64,000 nucleotides of DNA, taken from assembly GCA_052400665.1 (NCBI GenBank), contig JBQTGK010000012.1; one strand, given 5' to 3'. Source of the DNA: JBQTGK01 sp052400665 (GTDB lineage: Bacteria; Bacteroidota; Bacteroidia; Bacteroidales; Marinifilaceae). A program made the position numbers and the translations under genes. The notes below the pieces were generated by a model. That model made no database searches. It saw only the letters and a program-made list of their open reading frames with translations, and had not been told where the DNA came from. How positions within the stretch are numbered: the stretch's first letter is position 1; every line of letters begins with the position of its first letter. Shown here in pieces: positions 17,340 to 26,965 of the stretch.

Positions 17340-19601
17340 TTAGCCTTGAGCATCAACAACTGCAATGGCGGTCATGTTAATTATCTCTCTAACAGAACAT
17401 CCCATTGGTACAATATGGAAAGGTTTTGCTGTTCCAAGTAAAATTGGACCAATATTTTCTGAGCCACCCAAATCCTGCATTAATTTATAAGCAATATTAC
17501 CAGAACTCAAATTCGGGAATATAATCGTATTTACATCTTTTCCTTTAATTTTATTAAAAGCAAATGTTTTGTCTCTTAATTTTTTATCTAAAGCAAAATT
17601 CAATTGCATTTCTCCATCTACAGCTAATTCCGGATGATTTTCATGTAATAATTCAATAGCTTTATTAGCTTTTACCGGACTGCCTTTACGTACCGATCCA
17701 AAATTAGAATAGGAAACCATTGCCATTACAGGATCAACATTAAAAGATTTTAACGCTCTTGCCGTACTAATAGTCGTATCTACTAGTGATTCTGATGTTG
17801 GCTCAGAATTTACAGTGGTATCAGCAAAAAACAAAGGTCCTTTTTTGGTCATAATAATGTTCATTCCCACCAAAGTTTTCATTCCTTCTTCCATCCCAAT
17901 AACTTTGCTTGCAATTTTTAAGGCTTCAAAGTATCGAGTGGCATAACCTGAAATAAAAACATCGGCATCACCATTTTCAACCATCATGGCACCAAAATAG
18001 TTGCGATCGTACATTTTTTCGACAGCTTCCTTTCGTGTTAATCCTTTACGGCCTCTTTTTGTAGAAAGAATATCTGCAAAGTAATTTCTTCTTTCCTTTT
18101 CAGACTCACTTCGAACATCAATAATATCCGCACCATCAAGATCAAGATCGTTTTCGCTAATTATTTTATTGATATTCTCAGGATTTCCAAGAATAATTGG
18201 TTTGGCAATACCATCGTGTAAAACAATTTGAGCTGCTTTTAATACATTAAAATTATTTCCTTCAGCAAAAACAACACGTTTAGGAAATCTTTTTGCTTTG
18301 TTAAAAACAGTTCTTAGTAATTCATTTTCCACGCCTAATCGTTGTCTTAGTTCTTCGGCATAAGCGTCCCAATCACTAATTTCATTTTCGGCCACTCCCG
18401 ATTCAACAGCTGCTTTTGCAACAGCAACTGCAACACTTGACACCAAGCGTGGATCTAAGGCTTTAGGAATAATATATTTTCGTCCAAAAACAATATTTGC
18501 TTCGTTGTATGCTGCATGTACCGATTCGGGAACCAAATCTTTGGCTAATTTTGCAATGGCATGTACCGAAGCAATTTTCATTTCTTCATTAATTGCCGTA
18601 GCTCTAACATCTAATGCTCCTCTAAAAATATAAGGAAAACCTAAAACATTATTTATCTGATTAGGATAATCGGATCTTCCTGTTGCCACAATAACATCTT
18701 TACGTGCATCGGTAGCATCGTCGTAGGAAATTTCAGGATCCGGATTTGCAAGAGCAAAAACAACAGGATTTTCGGCCATTGATAATACCATTTCTTTACT
18801 CATGATTCCACCTACCGATAAACCTAAAAATACATCGGCATTAACAAGAGCTTCAGCTAAAGTATCAATATCTCTCTTCGTAACAAATTGTTTTTTTTGC
18901 GAGTTTAAATCTTTTCGTTTTGAGTTAATCACGCCTTTACTATCGCACATAATAACATTTTCGGCTTTTACGCCTAAAGAAATATATAGCTTAGTACAAG
19001 AAATAGCTGCAGCTCCTGCTCCATTTACCACAACTTTAACCTCTTCAATTTTTTTATTTCCAATTTCCAGAGCATTCAGTAATCCGGCAGCAGAAATAAT
19101 TGCTGTACCATGTTGATCATCATGCATAACCGGAATATCCAATTCATTTTTAAGACGATCTTCTATTTCGAAACATTCGGGTGCTTTAATATCTTCTAAA
19201 TTAATTCCTCCGAAAGTTGGTGCAATAGCTTTAACTGTATCTACAAATTTATCAACATCAGTTGCATCTACTTCAATATCAAAAACATCAATATCTGCGA
19301 ATATTTTGAAAAGCAGACCTTTCCCTTCCATTACTGGCTTACCGGCAAGAGCACCGATATTTCCAAGACCTAATACTGCAGTACCGTTAGAAATTACAGC
19401 CACAAGATTTCCTTTGCCAGTATATTTGTATGCATCGGAAGCATTTTTCTCAATCTCCAAACACGGATCGGCAACCCCAGGACTATAAGCCAAAGCTAAA
19501 TCTCGTTGTGTTCGATAAGGTTTTGTTGGAATAACTTCAATTTTACCAGGACGCCCTTCCGAATGGTACTTTAAGGCATCTTTTTTAGTAATTTTTGCCA
19601 T
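17340..19601 (-). CDS. maeB: NADP-dependent malic enzyme with C-terminal phosphotransacetylase-like domain
   Basis: Oxidative decarboxylation of malate to pyruvate and CO2, giving NADPH. The 753-residue protein is the usual MaeB type. The malic-enzyme part (about 1-420) has YSPGVADPC, the FADIDVFDIEV metal site, MHDDQHGT and the dinucleotide fold VVVNGAGAAAISC. Residues from about 430 match the phosphate acetyl/butyryltransferase fold (VVFAEG, GADIIDV, NFALDKK), which in known MaeB proteins has lost transferase activity and serves allosteric control by acetyl-CoA. It is transcribed alone with its own terminator. Confidence 0.93.
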   Translation of the reverse strand: MAKITKKDALKYHSEGRPGKIEVIPTKPYRTQRDLALAYSPGVADPCLEIEKNASDAYKYTGKGNLVAVISNGTAVLGLGNIGALAGKPVMEGKGLLFKIFADIDVFDIEVDATDVDKFVDTVKAIAPTFGGINLEDIKAPECFEIEDRLKNELDIPVMHDDQHGTAIISAAGLLNALEIGNKKIEEVKVVVNGAGAAAISCTKLYISLGVKAENVIMCDSKGVINSKRKDLNSQKKQFVTKRDIDTLAEALVNADVFLGLSVGGIMSKEMVLSMAENPVVFALANPDPEISYDDATDARKDVIVATGRSDYPNQINNVLGFPYIFRGALDVRATAINEEMKIASVHAIAKLAKDLVPESVHAAYNEANIVFGRKYIIPKALDPRLVSSVAVAVAKAAVESGVAENEISDWDAYAEELRQRLGVENELLRTVFNKAKRFPKRVVFAEGNNFNVLKAAQIVLHDGIAKPIILGNPENINKIISENDLDLDGADIIDVRSESEKERRNYFADILSTKRGRKGLTRKEAVEKMYDRNYFGAMMVENGDADVFISGYATRYFEALKIASKVIGMEEGMKTLVGMNIIMTKKGPLFFADTTVNSEPTSESLVDTTISTARALKSFNVDPVMAMVSYSNFGSVRKGSPVKANKAIELLHENHPELAVDGEMQLNFALDKKLRDKTFAFNKIKGKDVNTIIFPNLSSGNIAYKLMQDLGGSENIGPILLGTAKPFHIVPMGCSVREIINMTAIAVVDAQG

Positions 19602-19810
19602 TTGTTAGTTGTTTTTTTGTGTTACGATTATAAATCGTTAGTTAGCTTAAGTAAGACTACAAATATGCAAATAATTGAGGCTTTGATTTTAAGTATTTTA
19701 CTTAAAATTAGATAAGAAATAGTATTTATCTGAACTACTATTAATTAAGATTAAGAATAAATAAGGAAAAAAATCTAGATTTAACTATAGATGACTGATT
19801 AAACTATTTT

Positions 19811-20284
19811 TTAATTTCGAGAATTCTTTATTTGGAAGGAATGTGCAAATTTATTTCGCACTAAAAATTCTCTATTGTAAGTTTTGTGATTTCCATTTTG
19901 ATCTTCAATCACAATTTTATTGATTTTCCATTCACCAGATTCGGACTTTTTTTTAAATAAAATACGACCAAGTAGAAGTCCAACTTTAGTTTTTTTTCTG
20001 CATTTACAAGAGGTCTGGCGTATTTCTTTTCCGGATGGAGATTCGAAAAATACAATTACGTTGTTTAGTCCTATTGCAGAATGAGCTCTTAAGGAAAAAT
20101 AAAGCGTTTCGTCAGATTTACTGACATCAATTTGCTTTTGCACAAATGTAATTGAATGCAAATCAAATTCTTTTTCTTCATTTTTTAGCTCATCAGTAAA
20201 ACCATAAAAAGGCAAGATTAAAAACAAGATTAATATCGAGCTTTTAACAAACCTAAGGCTAATATGGTATAATTTCGTATTCAT
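19811..20284 (-). CDS. Exported protein of unknown function
   Basis: From the ATG at 20284 the product has 157 residues with a basic start, a hydrophobic segment (SSILILFLILPFYGF) ending near residue 28, and a mature part of about 125 residues rich in charged amino acids and a KCRKKTK patch. A possible longer start at 20362 runs through the terminator of the gene upstream and is not credible. I recognise no family. It is separate from its neighbours and could be a periplasmic beta-sandwich domain, judging only from alternating hydrophobic residues. Confidence 0.6.
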   Translation of the reverse strand: MNTKLYHISLRFVKSSILILFLILPFYGFTDELKNEEKEFDLHSITFVQKQIDVSKSDETLYFSLRAHSAIGLNNVIVFFESPSGKEIRQTSCKCRKKTKVGLLLGRILFKKKSESGEWKINKIVIEDQNGNHKTYNREFLVRNKFAHSFQIKNSRN

Positions 20285-20325
20285 TTTAAGATTGTATGAA
20301 AATACAATTTTATATACGACAAAAA

Positions 20326-20358
20326 ACAAAAAGGGATACCCATTTCTGGATATCCCTT
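20326..20358 (-). terminator. Rho-independent terminator of the TPR gene at 20383
   Basis: AAGGGATA and TATCCCTT pair around a 12-base loop, with a T-rich tail on the minus strand. Confidence 0.75.
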
Positions 20359-20382
20359 GCAATTTATATTTTGTCTAAAAGA

Positions 20383-21075
20383 TTACTTCAACAAACCTTT
20401 AATTGTAGTGATTAAATCTTTTGCTTCTTTTTTTTCTGGATTTACAGCTAAAAGCTTATTTGCCGCGGCGGTAGCCATTTCGAAATAAGATTTTGCTTTA
20501 TCCTGAGTTCCTGGCCAAAATTCAGCTCCTTTATTATAGTATAACTGAGCTAAAGCTAACATAGCAGTTTCCTGATATTTTGATTTGATTTCAGCTGCTT
20601 GTTTATAAGAAGCTTCGGCAGCTTCAAATTTATTTCCTTTTTGCGCAGTTTGTCCAACAGAAAAGTAATGTTTTGCAAGACTAGAAACTAATTTAGAATT
20701 TTTAGTTGGACATGCTTTAATACCTTTTTGTAAAGTAGCTACCATTTCGCTAGTTTTATTTTGCTTTTTTTGCATTAAAGCAAGATATTGATAGGATTTA
20801 GATGGCTTATACTTATTTACAACGGATTGAGCAAAATATTTTTCAGCTTTAGCATAATCTTTAATTTTACTAGCACAATAAGCTGTGTTAAAAACCAAAG
20901 CAATATCTTCAACAGTATCTTCTGCTCCTAAAAAAGCCTCATACTTCTCAATAGCGGTTTTATAATCTTTTGATTTAAGAGCTGCATTTCCTTCATTTTT
21001 TAGTTGAGCAGCAGATTGCGCAAATACACTTGAAACACAAAAACATACTGCAATAAATAAAATAATTTTTTTCAT
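20383..21075 (-). CDS. Exported tetratricopeptide-repeat protein
   Basis: A 230-residue protein with a signal peptide cleaved after CVSSVFA and about five TPR units, such as LKSKDYKTAIEKYEAFLGAED, KDYAKAEKYFAQSVVNKY and AAEASYKQAAEIKSKYQE. It is predicted periplasmic and likely to mediate protein contacts. It has the same general build as the TPR protein at 6341-7510, suggesting family members of one envelope-associated group. A terminator at 20326-20358 shows it is transcribed alone. No function can be assigned. Confidence 0.82.
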   Translation of the reverse strand: MKKIILFIAVCFCVSSVFAQSAAQLKNEGNAALKSKDYKTAIEKYEAFLGAEDTVEDIALVFNTAYCASKIKDYAKAEKYFAQSVVNKYKPSKSYQYLALMQKKQNKTSEMVATLQKGIKACPTKNSKLVSSLAKHYFSVGQTAQKGNKFEAAEASYKQAAEIKSKYQETAMLALAQLYYNKGAEFWPGTQDKAKSYFEMATAAANKLLAVNPEKKEAKDLITTIKGLLK

Positions 21076-21178
21076 ACTTCTAATTTTATGATTATATAAT
21101 TTTTTTCTTTTCGCTAAAACAAGCCTAAAAATAACTATTTCAAAGAATAATCAAATAAAATTAAGCTAAAAATATACT

Positions 21179-22048
21179 TCAATAAATGCTATTTAAAGGG
21201 TATTTAATTAACAGACTTAAGTCTACTGTTTCTTCTTTTAAATATTTCTTACTTATTGTATAACTATCAAATTTAGTTAGATCATTATCTTTTATTATTT
21301 TATGAAGATAATCGGTATAAACATCGCCCACTTCGGAGTAACGATACAATAATGGTACCAATTTATACGGATCTGTTGTTTTCGATCTGTTATTTCTAAA
21401 TTCTTTATAGGCATTAAGCCTGGCAATTGTCTTGTAATAATCTTTTACCGAGGCCTCTATGCTTGCATATTTACGTACATAAATATTGGTAGAGTCTCTT
21501 CCTACTAATGCTTTTATTCGATTTTCTCCAGCATTATACGACCATATTCCAAACACATTATTTCCTTCCTGAAAAAATCGTGAAGATCCCCAACCAGATT
21601 CAATAGCCGCTTGTCCTAAAACAATACTTGCCGAATGTGGTTTTAATCTTATTTTTAATTCTTCAATTTCAGAGCAATTGTACTGTTTAAATAAATCAAA
21701 CAAAAAGATACTATCACTTTTTATATAATTTTGCTTTTTCGACAGCCACAATTCAATATGTTCTAGTCGCTTAATTTTTTGATTTAGATTGTGTTGTATT
21801 AAAAGAATAGATGGAAGTAACATTTCCACAAACTTTTGCTTTTTTTCCTTAACCGGAAGTTTTCTTAAAGAAATTACTTTGGTATAAATATAAGGGGTAA
21901 TACAAGTATCGGTAAAAGTAGAGATATCTTCTTTAGATTGGATTTCAGCATATTCTGGAATTACATTTACTTGCTTATAAGTAATTTGTTTTTTGCATGA
22001 TGAAACTAAAATAAGCACAAAAAGTAATAGATAGAATAATTTTTTCAT
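21179..22048 (-). CDS. Bax-like N-acetylglucosaminidase lipoprotein (GH73-related)
   Basis: A 289-residue lipoprotein: signal MKKLFYLLLFVLILVSSC with lipobox Cys18, then a helical region, then a glucosaminidase domain. The catalytic glutamate is Glu150 in AAIESGWGSSRF, followed by NNVFGIWS, the pattern of Bax and FlgJ-type muramidases (N-acetylglucosaminidases of GH73). It should cut the glycan backbone of peptidoglycan from the outer membrane side. KYASIEASVKDYYKTIARLNAYKEFR fits the Bax C-terminal half. It lies alone between the cobalamin operon and the TPR gene. Confidence 0.82.
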   Translation of the reverse strand: MKKLFYLLLFVLILVSSCKKQITYKQVNVIPEYAEIQSKEDISTFTDTCITPYIYTKVISLRKLPVKEKKQKFVEMLLPSILLIQHNLNQKIKRLEHIELWLSKKQNYIKSDSIFLFDLFKQYNCSEIEELKIRLKPHSASIVLGQAAIESGWGSSRFFQEGNNVFGIWSYNAGENRIKALVGRDSTNIYVRKYASIEASVKDYYKTIARLNAYKEFRNNRSKTTDPYKLVPLLYRYSEVGDVYTDYLHKIIKDNDLTKFDSYTISKKYLKEETVDLSLLIKYPLNSIY

Positions 22049-22221
22049 ATAAATTATTGTTAATTTGTGCCGGCTAAAATAGTCTTTTATTTTTTTCTGA
22101 CAAATTTTGTATTACTTGCTTATTGCTATTTTAAAGCATATTGCAGACACAAAAACTTATTAAAATAATATTTTCTGAATTCTATTTTGCACATTATTTT
22201 AAGTTAATTTAAAGATTTAAT

Positions 22222-22260
22222 GAAAAAAAGCAGAATTTCATTGGAAACCCTGCTTTTAAA
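22222..22260 (-). terminator. Terminator at the end of the cobalamin operon
   Basis: On the minus strand AAAAGCAG pairs with CTGCTTTT across a 16-base loop, followed by seven T. It lies 16 bases past the stop of cobC. Confidence 0.65.
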
Positions 22261-22275
22261 AATGTAAAATATAAT

Positions 22276-22806
22276 TTAAACTGGAATGATTACAACTTCT
22301 CCAAACTCAGGAGTTGGTTCGTTGAAAGAATCTTCTAGTTTAATATTTTTATGTATCGCTTGAATGGTTCGCATTACGCCACCATGTGTAAATATTGCAA
22401 TCTTGTTACAATCTTTAGATTTTATCTCATTCCAAAATTTTGTTACCCTATCATTTAGCATAACAAACGATTCTCCATTTGAGCATTTTCTATTTACAAA
22501 ATCTTCCATCCAAGCAGGAAATAAAGGATCTTTAATTTCGTCCCAAACTTTACCTTCCCAATCTCCAAAATTTAATTCCATTAAACGTTCATCGGCAATC
22601 ACGCAATCTCCATAAATATCAGTTGCTAATTTATTTGCTCTACTTAAAGGACTACTATAAATAGCATCAAATTCAATTCCTTTTAATTTTTCTTTTACAG
22701 CTTCTAACTCTATCGGGTAGCTTTCGGCCAAATCTACATCTTTTTGTCCGTAGCAAACTCCTTGTTCCACTGCTACTTTTGTATGTCGTATTAAATATAT
22801 TTCCAT
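22276..22806 (-). CDS. cobC: Alpha-ribazole-5'-phosphate phosphatase
   Basis: Histidine-phosphatase family enzyme, 176 residues. The catalytic RHT is at 7-9 with nucleophile His8, YSSPLSRAN gives the second phosphate-binding arginine, and FTHGGVMR the second histidine. In late cobalamin synthesis it removes phosphate from alpha-ribazole phosphate (or from adenosylcobalamin phosphate). The role is assigned from the phosphatase fold together with its place as last gene of the cob operon, 9 bases after cobS. Confidence 0.88.
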   Translation of the reverse strand: MEIYLIRHTKVAVEQGVCYGQKDVDLAESYPIELEAVKEKLKGIEFDAIYSSPLSRANKLATDIYGDCVIADERLMELNFGDWEGKVWDEIKDPLFPAWMEDFVNRKCSNGESFVMLNDRVTKFWNEIKSKDCNKIAIFTHGGVMRTIQAIHKNIKLEDSFNEPTPEFGEVVIIPV

Positions 22807-22815
22807 GATAATTAT

Positions 22816-23571
22816 TTATAATTGATTTATTATAATAAGATAAGAAAGATAAAACATCACCTCGCATACTTGCTGTGTTGCTCCAATGCAGTCGCCTGTA
22901 AAACCGCCAATCCATTTCTTAAAATATCTGCCTAATAATATTTTGCAAAGATATACAGGAATTAGGATAAGAAAATATTTGATATGCCCTAATAATACAA
23001 TTGGTAAAATTCCACTAAATATTGTAAATATAAAGTTTCCGGCACTTAGTTTATGACTATAATCTTTTGCTTTAGAATTATCAACACGGGCATATTTGTG
23101 TGAGTTTACCAAACTTGCAGCAAACATTCGGCTTGTTGAATGAGCAGCAATGAGCACCCATGGCAATTGAGCTGCCGAAACAGAATATTGGCAAGAAAAT
23201 TTAGTAAGAACTAAAAACACGATTCCAGTTACACCAAATGCTCCAATTAATGAATCTTTCATTATTTCGAGAATTCTTTCACGAGTCCAGCCGCCACCAA
23301 AGCCATCACAGACATCCATAAATCCATCTTCGTGTAAACCTCCGGTAAATAAAACTGTAGCTCCCAAACTTAGCACAACAGCAATATTAAAAGGCAATAC
23401 CCAGTTGGCAAGATAAAATACCAATGCTGCAAAAGCACCAATAATAATTCCAGAAATTGGAAAATACTTAATCGCTTCATGTTGGTACTCCTTTTTGAAT
23501 TCTGCTTTTTTAGGGAAAGGAATTCTGGTAAAAAAAGATAATCCAGTAAAGAATATATTGAGTTCTCTCAT
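22816..23571 (-). CDS. cobS: Adenosylcobinamide-GDP ribazoletransferase (cobalamin synthase)
   Basis: A 251-residue integral membrane enzyme that joins adenosylcobinamide-GDP and alpha-ribazole (phosphate) to make adenosylcobalamin. The diagnostic acidic metal-binding motif HEDGFMDVCDGFGGG lies at about 80-95, and several transmembrane helices follow. It is the only cobS in the window, placed between cobT and cobC, consistent with nucleotide-loop assembly at the inner membrane. ATG at 23571 begins MRELNIFFTGLSFFTRIPF, the usual family N-terminus. Confidence 0.93.
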   Translation of the reverse strand: MRELNIFFTGLSFFTRIPFPKKAEFKKEYQHEAIKYFPISGIIIGAFAALVFYLANWVLPFNIAVVLSLGATVLFTGGLHEDGFMDVCDGFGGGWTRERILEIMKDSLIGAFGVTGIVFLVLTKFSCQYSVSAAQLPWVLIAAHSTSRMFAASLVNSHKYARVDNSKAKDYSHKLSAGNFIFTIFSGILPIVLLGHIKYFLILIPVYLCKILLGRYFKKWIGGFTGDCIGATQQVCEVMFYLSYLIIINQL

Positions 23572-23649
23572 TTTGCAAATTGAATCAATAGTTCAGGTTT
23601 GTTATATATGGAAGCCTTATTTGTAATTAAGACTCCATAGTAAAATTTA

Positions 23650-24690
23650 TTAAATTTTGTTGCTATTACTAACTCCTGCGTCTTCGAAACTAGCCATTTG
23701 GTTCAAAAAATTAACTGATGATTGAATAATTGGATAAGCAACTGCAGCACCAGTTCCTTCACCTAAGCGCATTCCTAAGTCGAGAATTGCATTGGCATTA
23801 AAATAATCGAGCATATATTTGTGCCCTTTCTCATTGGATTTATGAGTAAAAGTACAATAATCTAACACATTAGAGTTCATTTTATGCGCTGCAAGTAGAG
23901 CCGATGTAATCACGAATCCATCAACAATAATCAACATTTTTAATTCTGCTGCTTTTAGCATTGCACCGGCTATCATTACAATTTCGAAACCTCCAAAATA
24001 TGAAAAGATACTTTCTATGCTTTCATCTCCCTTGTAATTTTCAACGGCTGTTTTAAGGATTTCATATTTTTTTTGCAAGCCTTCATCATCCCAACCAGTT
24101 CCTCGTCCAACACATTCTTTTAGGTCTGTTTTTGTAAGCATGTGCAATAAAACAGCGGCAGAAGAAGTATTTCCAATTCCCATTTCTCCAAAACCAATTA
24201 TATTAGTTCCATTGCTATGAGCAACTTCAACTAAATCAGCTCCTTTTTGTAAAGCTTTTGAGAACTGTTCATCTGTCATAGCAGCCTCTTTTAAATATGA
24301 TTTTGTTGAATAAGAAATTTTGGCATTAATAACATTTTCACTTTCTTCAAAATCATGGTTAACACCTGCATCCACAATTTTAGTATCGATCCCATTTTGT
24401 CGACAAAACACATTAATTGCCGCTCCACCAGCTATAAAATTTGCGAACATTTGCCAGGTTACTTCCTGAGGATAAGGACTTACACCATCAAGTGCAATTC
24501 CGTGATCGGCAGCAAAAACCAAAATAAGCGGTTTGTTTAATTCTGGCGACAATGTATTTTGGATGCTTCCGATTTTTATAGCCAATTGTTCCAAAAGTCC
24601 TAAGGATCCTATAGGTTTGGTTTTAAAATCAATTTTATGTTTTAATTCTTCAATTAAGGATTGATTTGTTTTTTCGATATTGAAATTCAT
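23650..24690 (-). CDS. cobT: Nicotinate-nucleotide:dimethylbenzimidazole phosphoribosyltransferase, copy 1
   Basis: Makes alpha-ribazole phosphate from nicotinate mononucleotide and a lower-ligand base. In 346 residues it keeps the canonical CobT features: FAADHGIALDGVSPYPQEVTWQM with the base-binding glutamine, GEMGIGNTSSA with Glu169, RGTGWDDEG, and GMRLGEGTGAA with catalytic Glu311. This copy looks like the normal enzyme. It is adjacent (74-base gap) to a second, diverged cobT, with which it shares most motifs. Confidence 0.9.
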   Translation of the reverse strand: MNFNIEKTNQSLIEELKHKIDFKTKPIGSLGLLEQLAIKIGSIQNTLSPELNKPLILVFAADHGIALDGVSPYPQEVTWQMFANFIAGGAAINVFCRQNGIDTKIVDAGVNHDFEESENVINAKISYSTKSYLKEAAMTDEQFSKALQKGADLVEVAHSNGTNIIGFGEMGIGNTSSAAVLLHMLTKTDLKECVGRGTGWDDEGLQKKYEILKTAVENYKGDESIESIFSYFGGFEIVMIAGAMLKAAELKMLIIVDGFVITSALLAAHKMNSNVLDYCTFTHKSNEKGHKYMLDYFNANAILDLGMRLGEGTGAAVAYPIIQSSVNFLNQMASFEDAGVSNSNKI

Positions 24691-24764
24691 GTGTATGAGT
24701 TATTTATATTAATATCTCACCTTTTATAAGGTAAGATAAATCAATGTACAGAAAAATGAATATT

Positions 24765-25802
24765 TTACTTCTCAGAAACTCCCGCCTCACTAAAGGAAGC
24801 CATCTCGTTTATGAATTGAACCGCACTTTTTACAATTGGAAAGCAAACACTTGCACCCGTAGCCTCACCCAATCTCATTCCGATATCTAAAATTGGATCA
24901 GCCTTTAGTATTTCAAGCATTTTAAAATGCGCTTTTTCGTTAGATTTATGGGCAAACAGACAGTATTCAGTTATTTTAGGATTAATTTTATATGCTGATA
25001 ATAAAGCTGAACTGATAATAAAACCATCAATTAACATTGTCATTTTCAGCTCTGCTGCTTTCAACATAGCTCCTGCAATCATAACTATTTCGAAGCCCCC
25101 AAACTGAGTTAAAACATTAATCGGATTCTTATTTGTAGTATCGAAATTAGATAATGCCTCATTAAGAAGTTCATATTTAGATTTTACGCCATCAGAATCT
25201 AATCCGGTACCGCGACCAACACATTCATCCAGGGGAATCTCTCCCAGTACACTTAAAATTAAAGATGCCGAAGAAGTATTTCCAATTCCTTTTTCACCAA
25301 AAATCACAAAATTACTTCCCTCATTATAAATAGATTCTATAATACTTGCACCTCTTTTAATACCTTCAAGACATTGCTCTTTAGTCATTGCAGGACCGAA
25401 ACGATAGTTTTTAGTTCCGTAAGCTATTTTCTGGTTAATAATATCCAGATCAGGATCAAAATCATGATCAACCCCAGCATCCACTACTTTGAAAGTGATA
25501 TTATTCTGATTCGAAAAAACATTAATTGCCGCACCACCCTTCATATAGTTGTATAACATTTGGTAGCTTACTGATTTAGGATAGAAACTAACTCCATCGT
25601 CGGCAATACCATGGTCTCCCGCAAATACAATTACATGCGGTTTGTTAATGCTTGGACACAGGGTATTCTGAATTTTCCCCATCTGAAAAGCAATTTTCTC
25701 TAACATCCCCAAAGAACCCAATGGTTTGGTTTTACCATTTATCTTCTCCCACAACTCTTTATCTATAGAATCAGACAAAGAACTCAATTCAAACTTTAAC
25801 AT
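24765..25802 (-). CDS. cobT: CobT homologue, copy 2
   Basis: A 345-residue paralogue of the neighbouring cobT. It keeps FAGDHGIADDGVSFYP, the glutamine in VSYQM, RGTGLDSDG and the catalytic Glu313, but has GEKGIGNT (Lys171 for Met) around Glu170, GEATGAS instead of GEGTGAA, and a serine-free SKSV segment where copy 1 has PQEV. Such changes near the base pocket could alter which lower ligand is used, or the two proteins could form a heteromer like ArsA/ArsB of Sporomusa and Veillonella, which are neighbouring CobT homologues. That is inference. Its stop lies 3 bases... after the upstream gene's stop region, in the same operon. Confidence 0.85.
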   Translation of the reverse strand: MLKFELSSLSDSIDKELWEKINGKTKPLGSLGMLEKIAFQMGKIQNTLCPSINKPHVIVFAGDHGIADDGVSFYPKSVSYQMLYNYMKGGAAINVFSNQNNITFKVVDAGVDHDFDPDLDIINQKIAYGTKNYRFGPAMTKEQCLEGIKRGASIIESIYNEGSNFVIFGEKGIGNTSSASLILSVLGEIPLDECVGRGTGLDSDGVKSKYELLNEALSNFDTTNKNPINVLTQFGGFEIVMIAGAMLKAAELKMTMLIDGFIISSALLSAYKINPKITEYCLFAHKSNEKAHFKMLEILKADPILDIGMRLGEATGASVCFPIVKSAVQFINEMASFSEAGVSEK

Positions 25803-25805
25803 ATA

Positions 25806-26954
25806 TTATTTTCTATTTTTCCCAAGAATTATTTTTAGTTTTTGCAAGTTTTCTTTTAATTGAAGCTTACAATCATCGTTTTTCTCATTATTTAAAGCAA
25901 CTTCCAAATCCGAAATTGCATCTGTTCGTTCCAGCAAAACAAGTGCATCCGAGGCTTTAGCTCTAACATCGGCGTCTTTATCTCGAAGCATTCCTGAAAT
26001 CCACTTTTTAGAAGACCAGCAAGCCAATTCAATAATTTTGTCAATACCTTCTAATTTTTCCTGTTTATTGCCCGATAAATTTGAATAATATTTCGATTGA
26101 AGTTCCTGAATCTCTTTGGTGTATATAATTTCGCTTTTATAGAAATCAGGGCGAACCACAGATTTTGGATAAGAAATTAATTCCGAATTTGTAGTCCAGC
26201 GAACAATTCTTGGCAACATCCATCTCATACCAGGTGTACATTCAGGATGACCGACAAAGGAAGCTACTTTTGTATTTTTATAATTAGCACAAACAATAAA
26301 AGGTCGATTATTTGTCATGTGTTTTGGACTACCTTCAACTGTGTGTACATCAGATAACATTGTACTGATTTCCATTCCTTTTACTGAGTCTTTGGCAGGA
26401 AGTAAAACAGGGCCTTCGTAATATTGACAGTACGAAACACTGCGATTAGCCAATTCGGGAAATATTTTCTTTCCAATCGCATTTAATGAAAATTTCACCA
26501 AACCATGTCCCCTGTGATCATGTTCAATATCAGTAGCTTTAAAACCATTAAGTTTTAAACAAGGATAGTCTGGCGTATTCGACATTATATAAGCACCTGC
26601 ACAAATACCAACAATAGCAATTCCTTTATCTTTAGCAAGTTCTACAATACGGTCCATTCCAATTTCACCCAAACTCTGGGTTTCACTACGACCACTACCA
26701 CCCGGAAAAACAATGGCATCAAAATCTAAAATATCCTCAGAAAGTATTGTGCTGGCCGAAATAATTTCACAATTAATATTCGGATCAATTTTTAAAGCTT
26801 CCATGGCATCGAGAATACACCAGGGACTGTCGCCATTTTTATTAAAAACACCAACTTTTATATGACTTTCCGATTTAATTTCAACTCTCCTACAGGATAT
26901 TATACCTAGAAATATAAGAGCAGTAAATAATGTGTAATAAATAGATTTAGTCAT
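25806..26954 (-). CDS. Lipoprotein with BPL_N/class I amidotransferase-like domain, in the cobalamin operon
   Basis: A 382-residue protein. It begins with a signal and a probable lipobox at Cys21 (IISC). The central domain (about 30-260) resembles the BPL_N/class I glutamine-amidotransferase fold, with the nucleophile elbow GICAGAY (Cys118), FPGGSGRS before it and SFVGHPE later, which recalls the histidine position. The C-terminal 100 residues (from about 285) look like short HEAT-type repeats (KDADVRAKASDALVLLE). No known B12 enzyme has this form. Its place between cobU and cobT (3 bases before cobT copy 2) suggests a cobamide role. Function unknown. Confidence 0.72.
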   Translation of the reverse strand: MTKSIYYTLFTALIFLGIISCRRVEIKSESHIKVGVFNKNGDSPWCILDAMEALKIDPNINCEIISASTILSEDILDFDAIVFPGGSGRSETQSLGEIGMDRIVELAKDKGIAIVGICAGAYIMSNTPDYPCLKLNGFKATDIEHDHRGHGLVKFSLNAIGKKIFPELANRSVSYCQYYEGPVLLPAKDSVKGMEISTMLSDVHTVEGSPKHMTNNRPFIVCANYKNTKVASFVGHPECTPGMRWMLPRIVRWTTNSELISYPKSVVRPDFYKSEIIYTKEIQELQSKYYSNLSGNKQEKLEGIDKIIELACWSSKKWISGMLRDKDADVRAKASDALVLLERTDAISDLEVALNNEKNDDCKLQLKENLQKLKIILGKNRK

Positions 26955-26965
26955 GATAGCTAAAA

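Noticed and set aside
23650..25802. The two cobT genes as one split or frameshifted gene
   Set aside because: Both are full-length with complete motif sets and separate starts and stops, so they are two genes.
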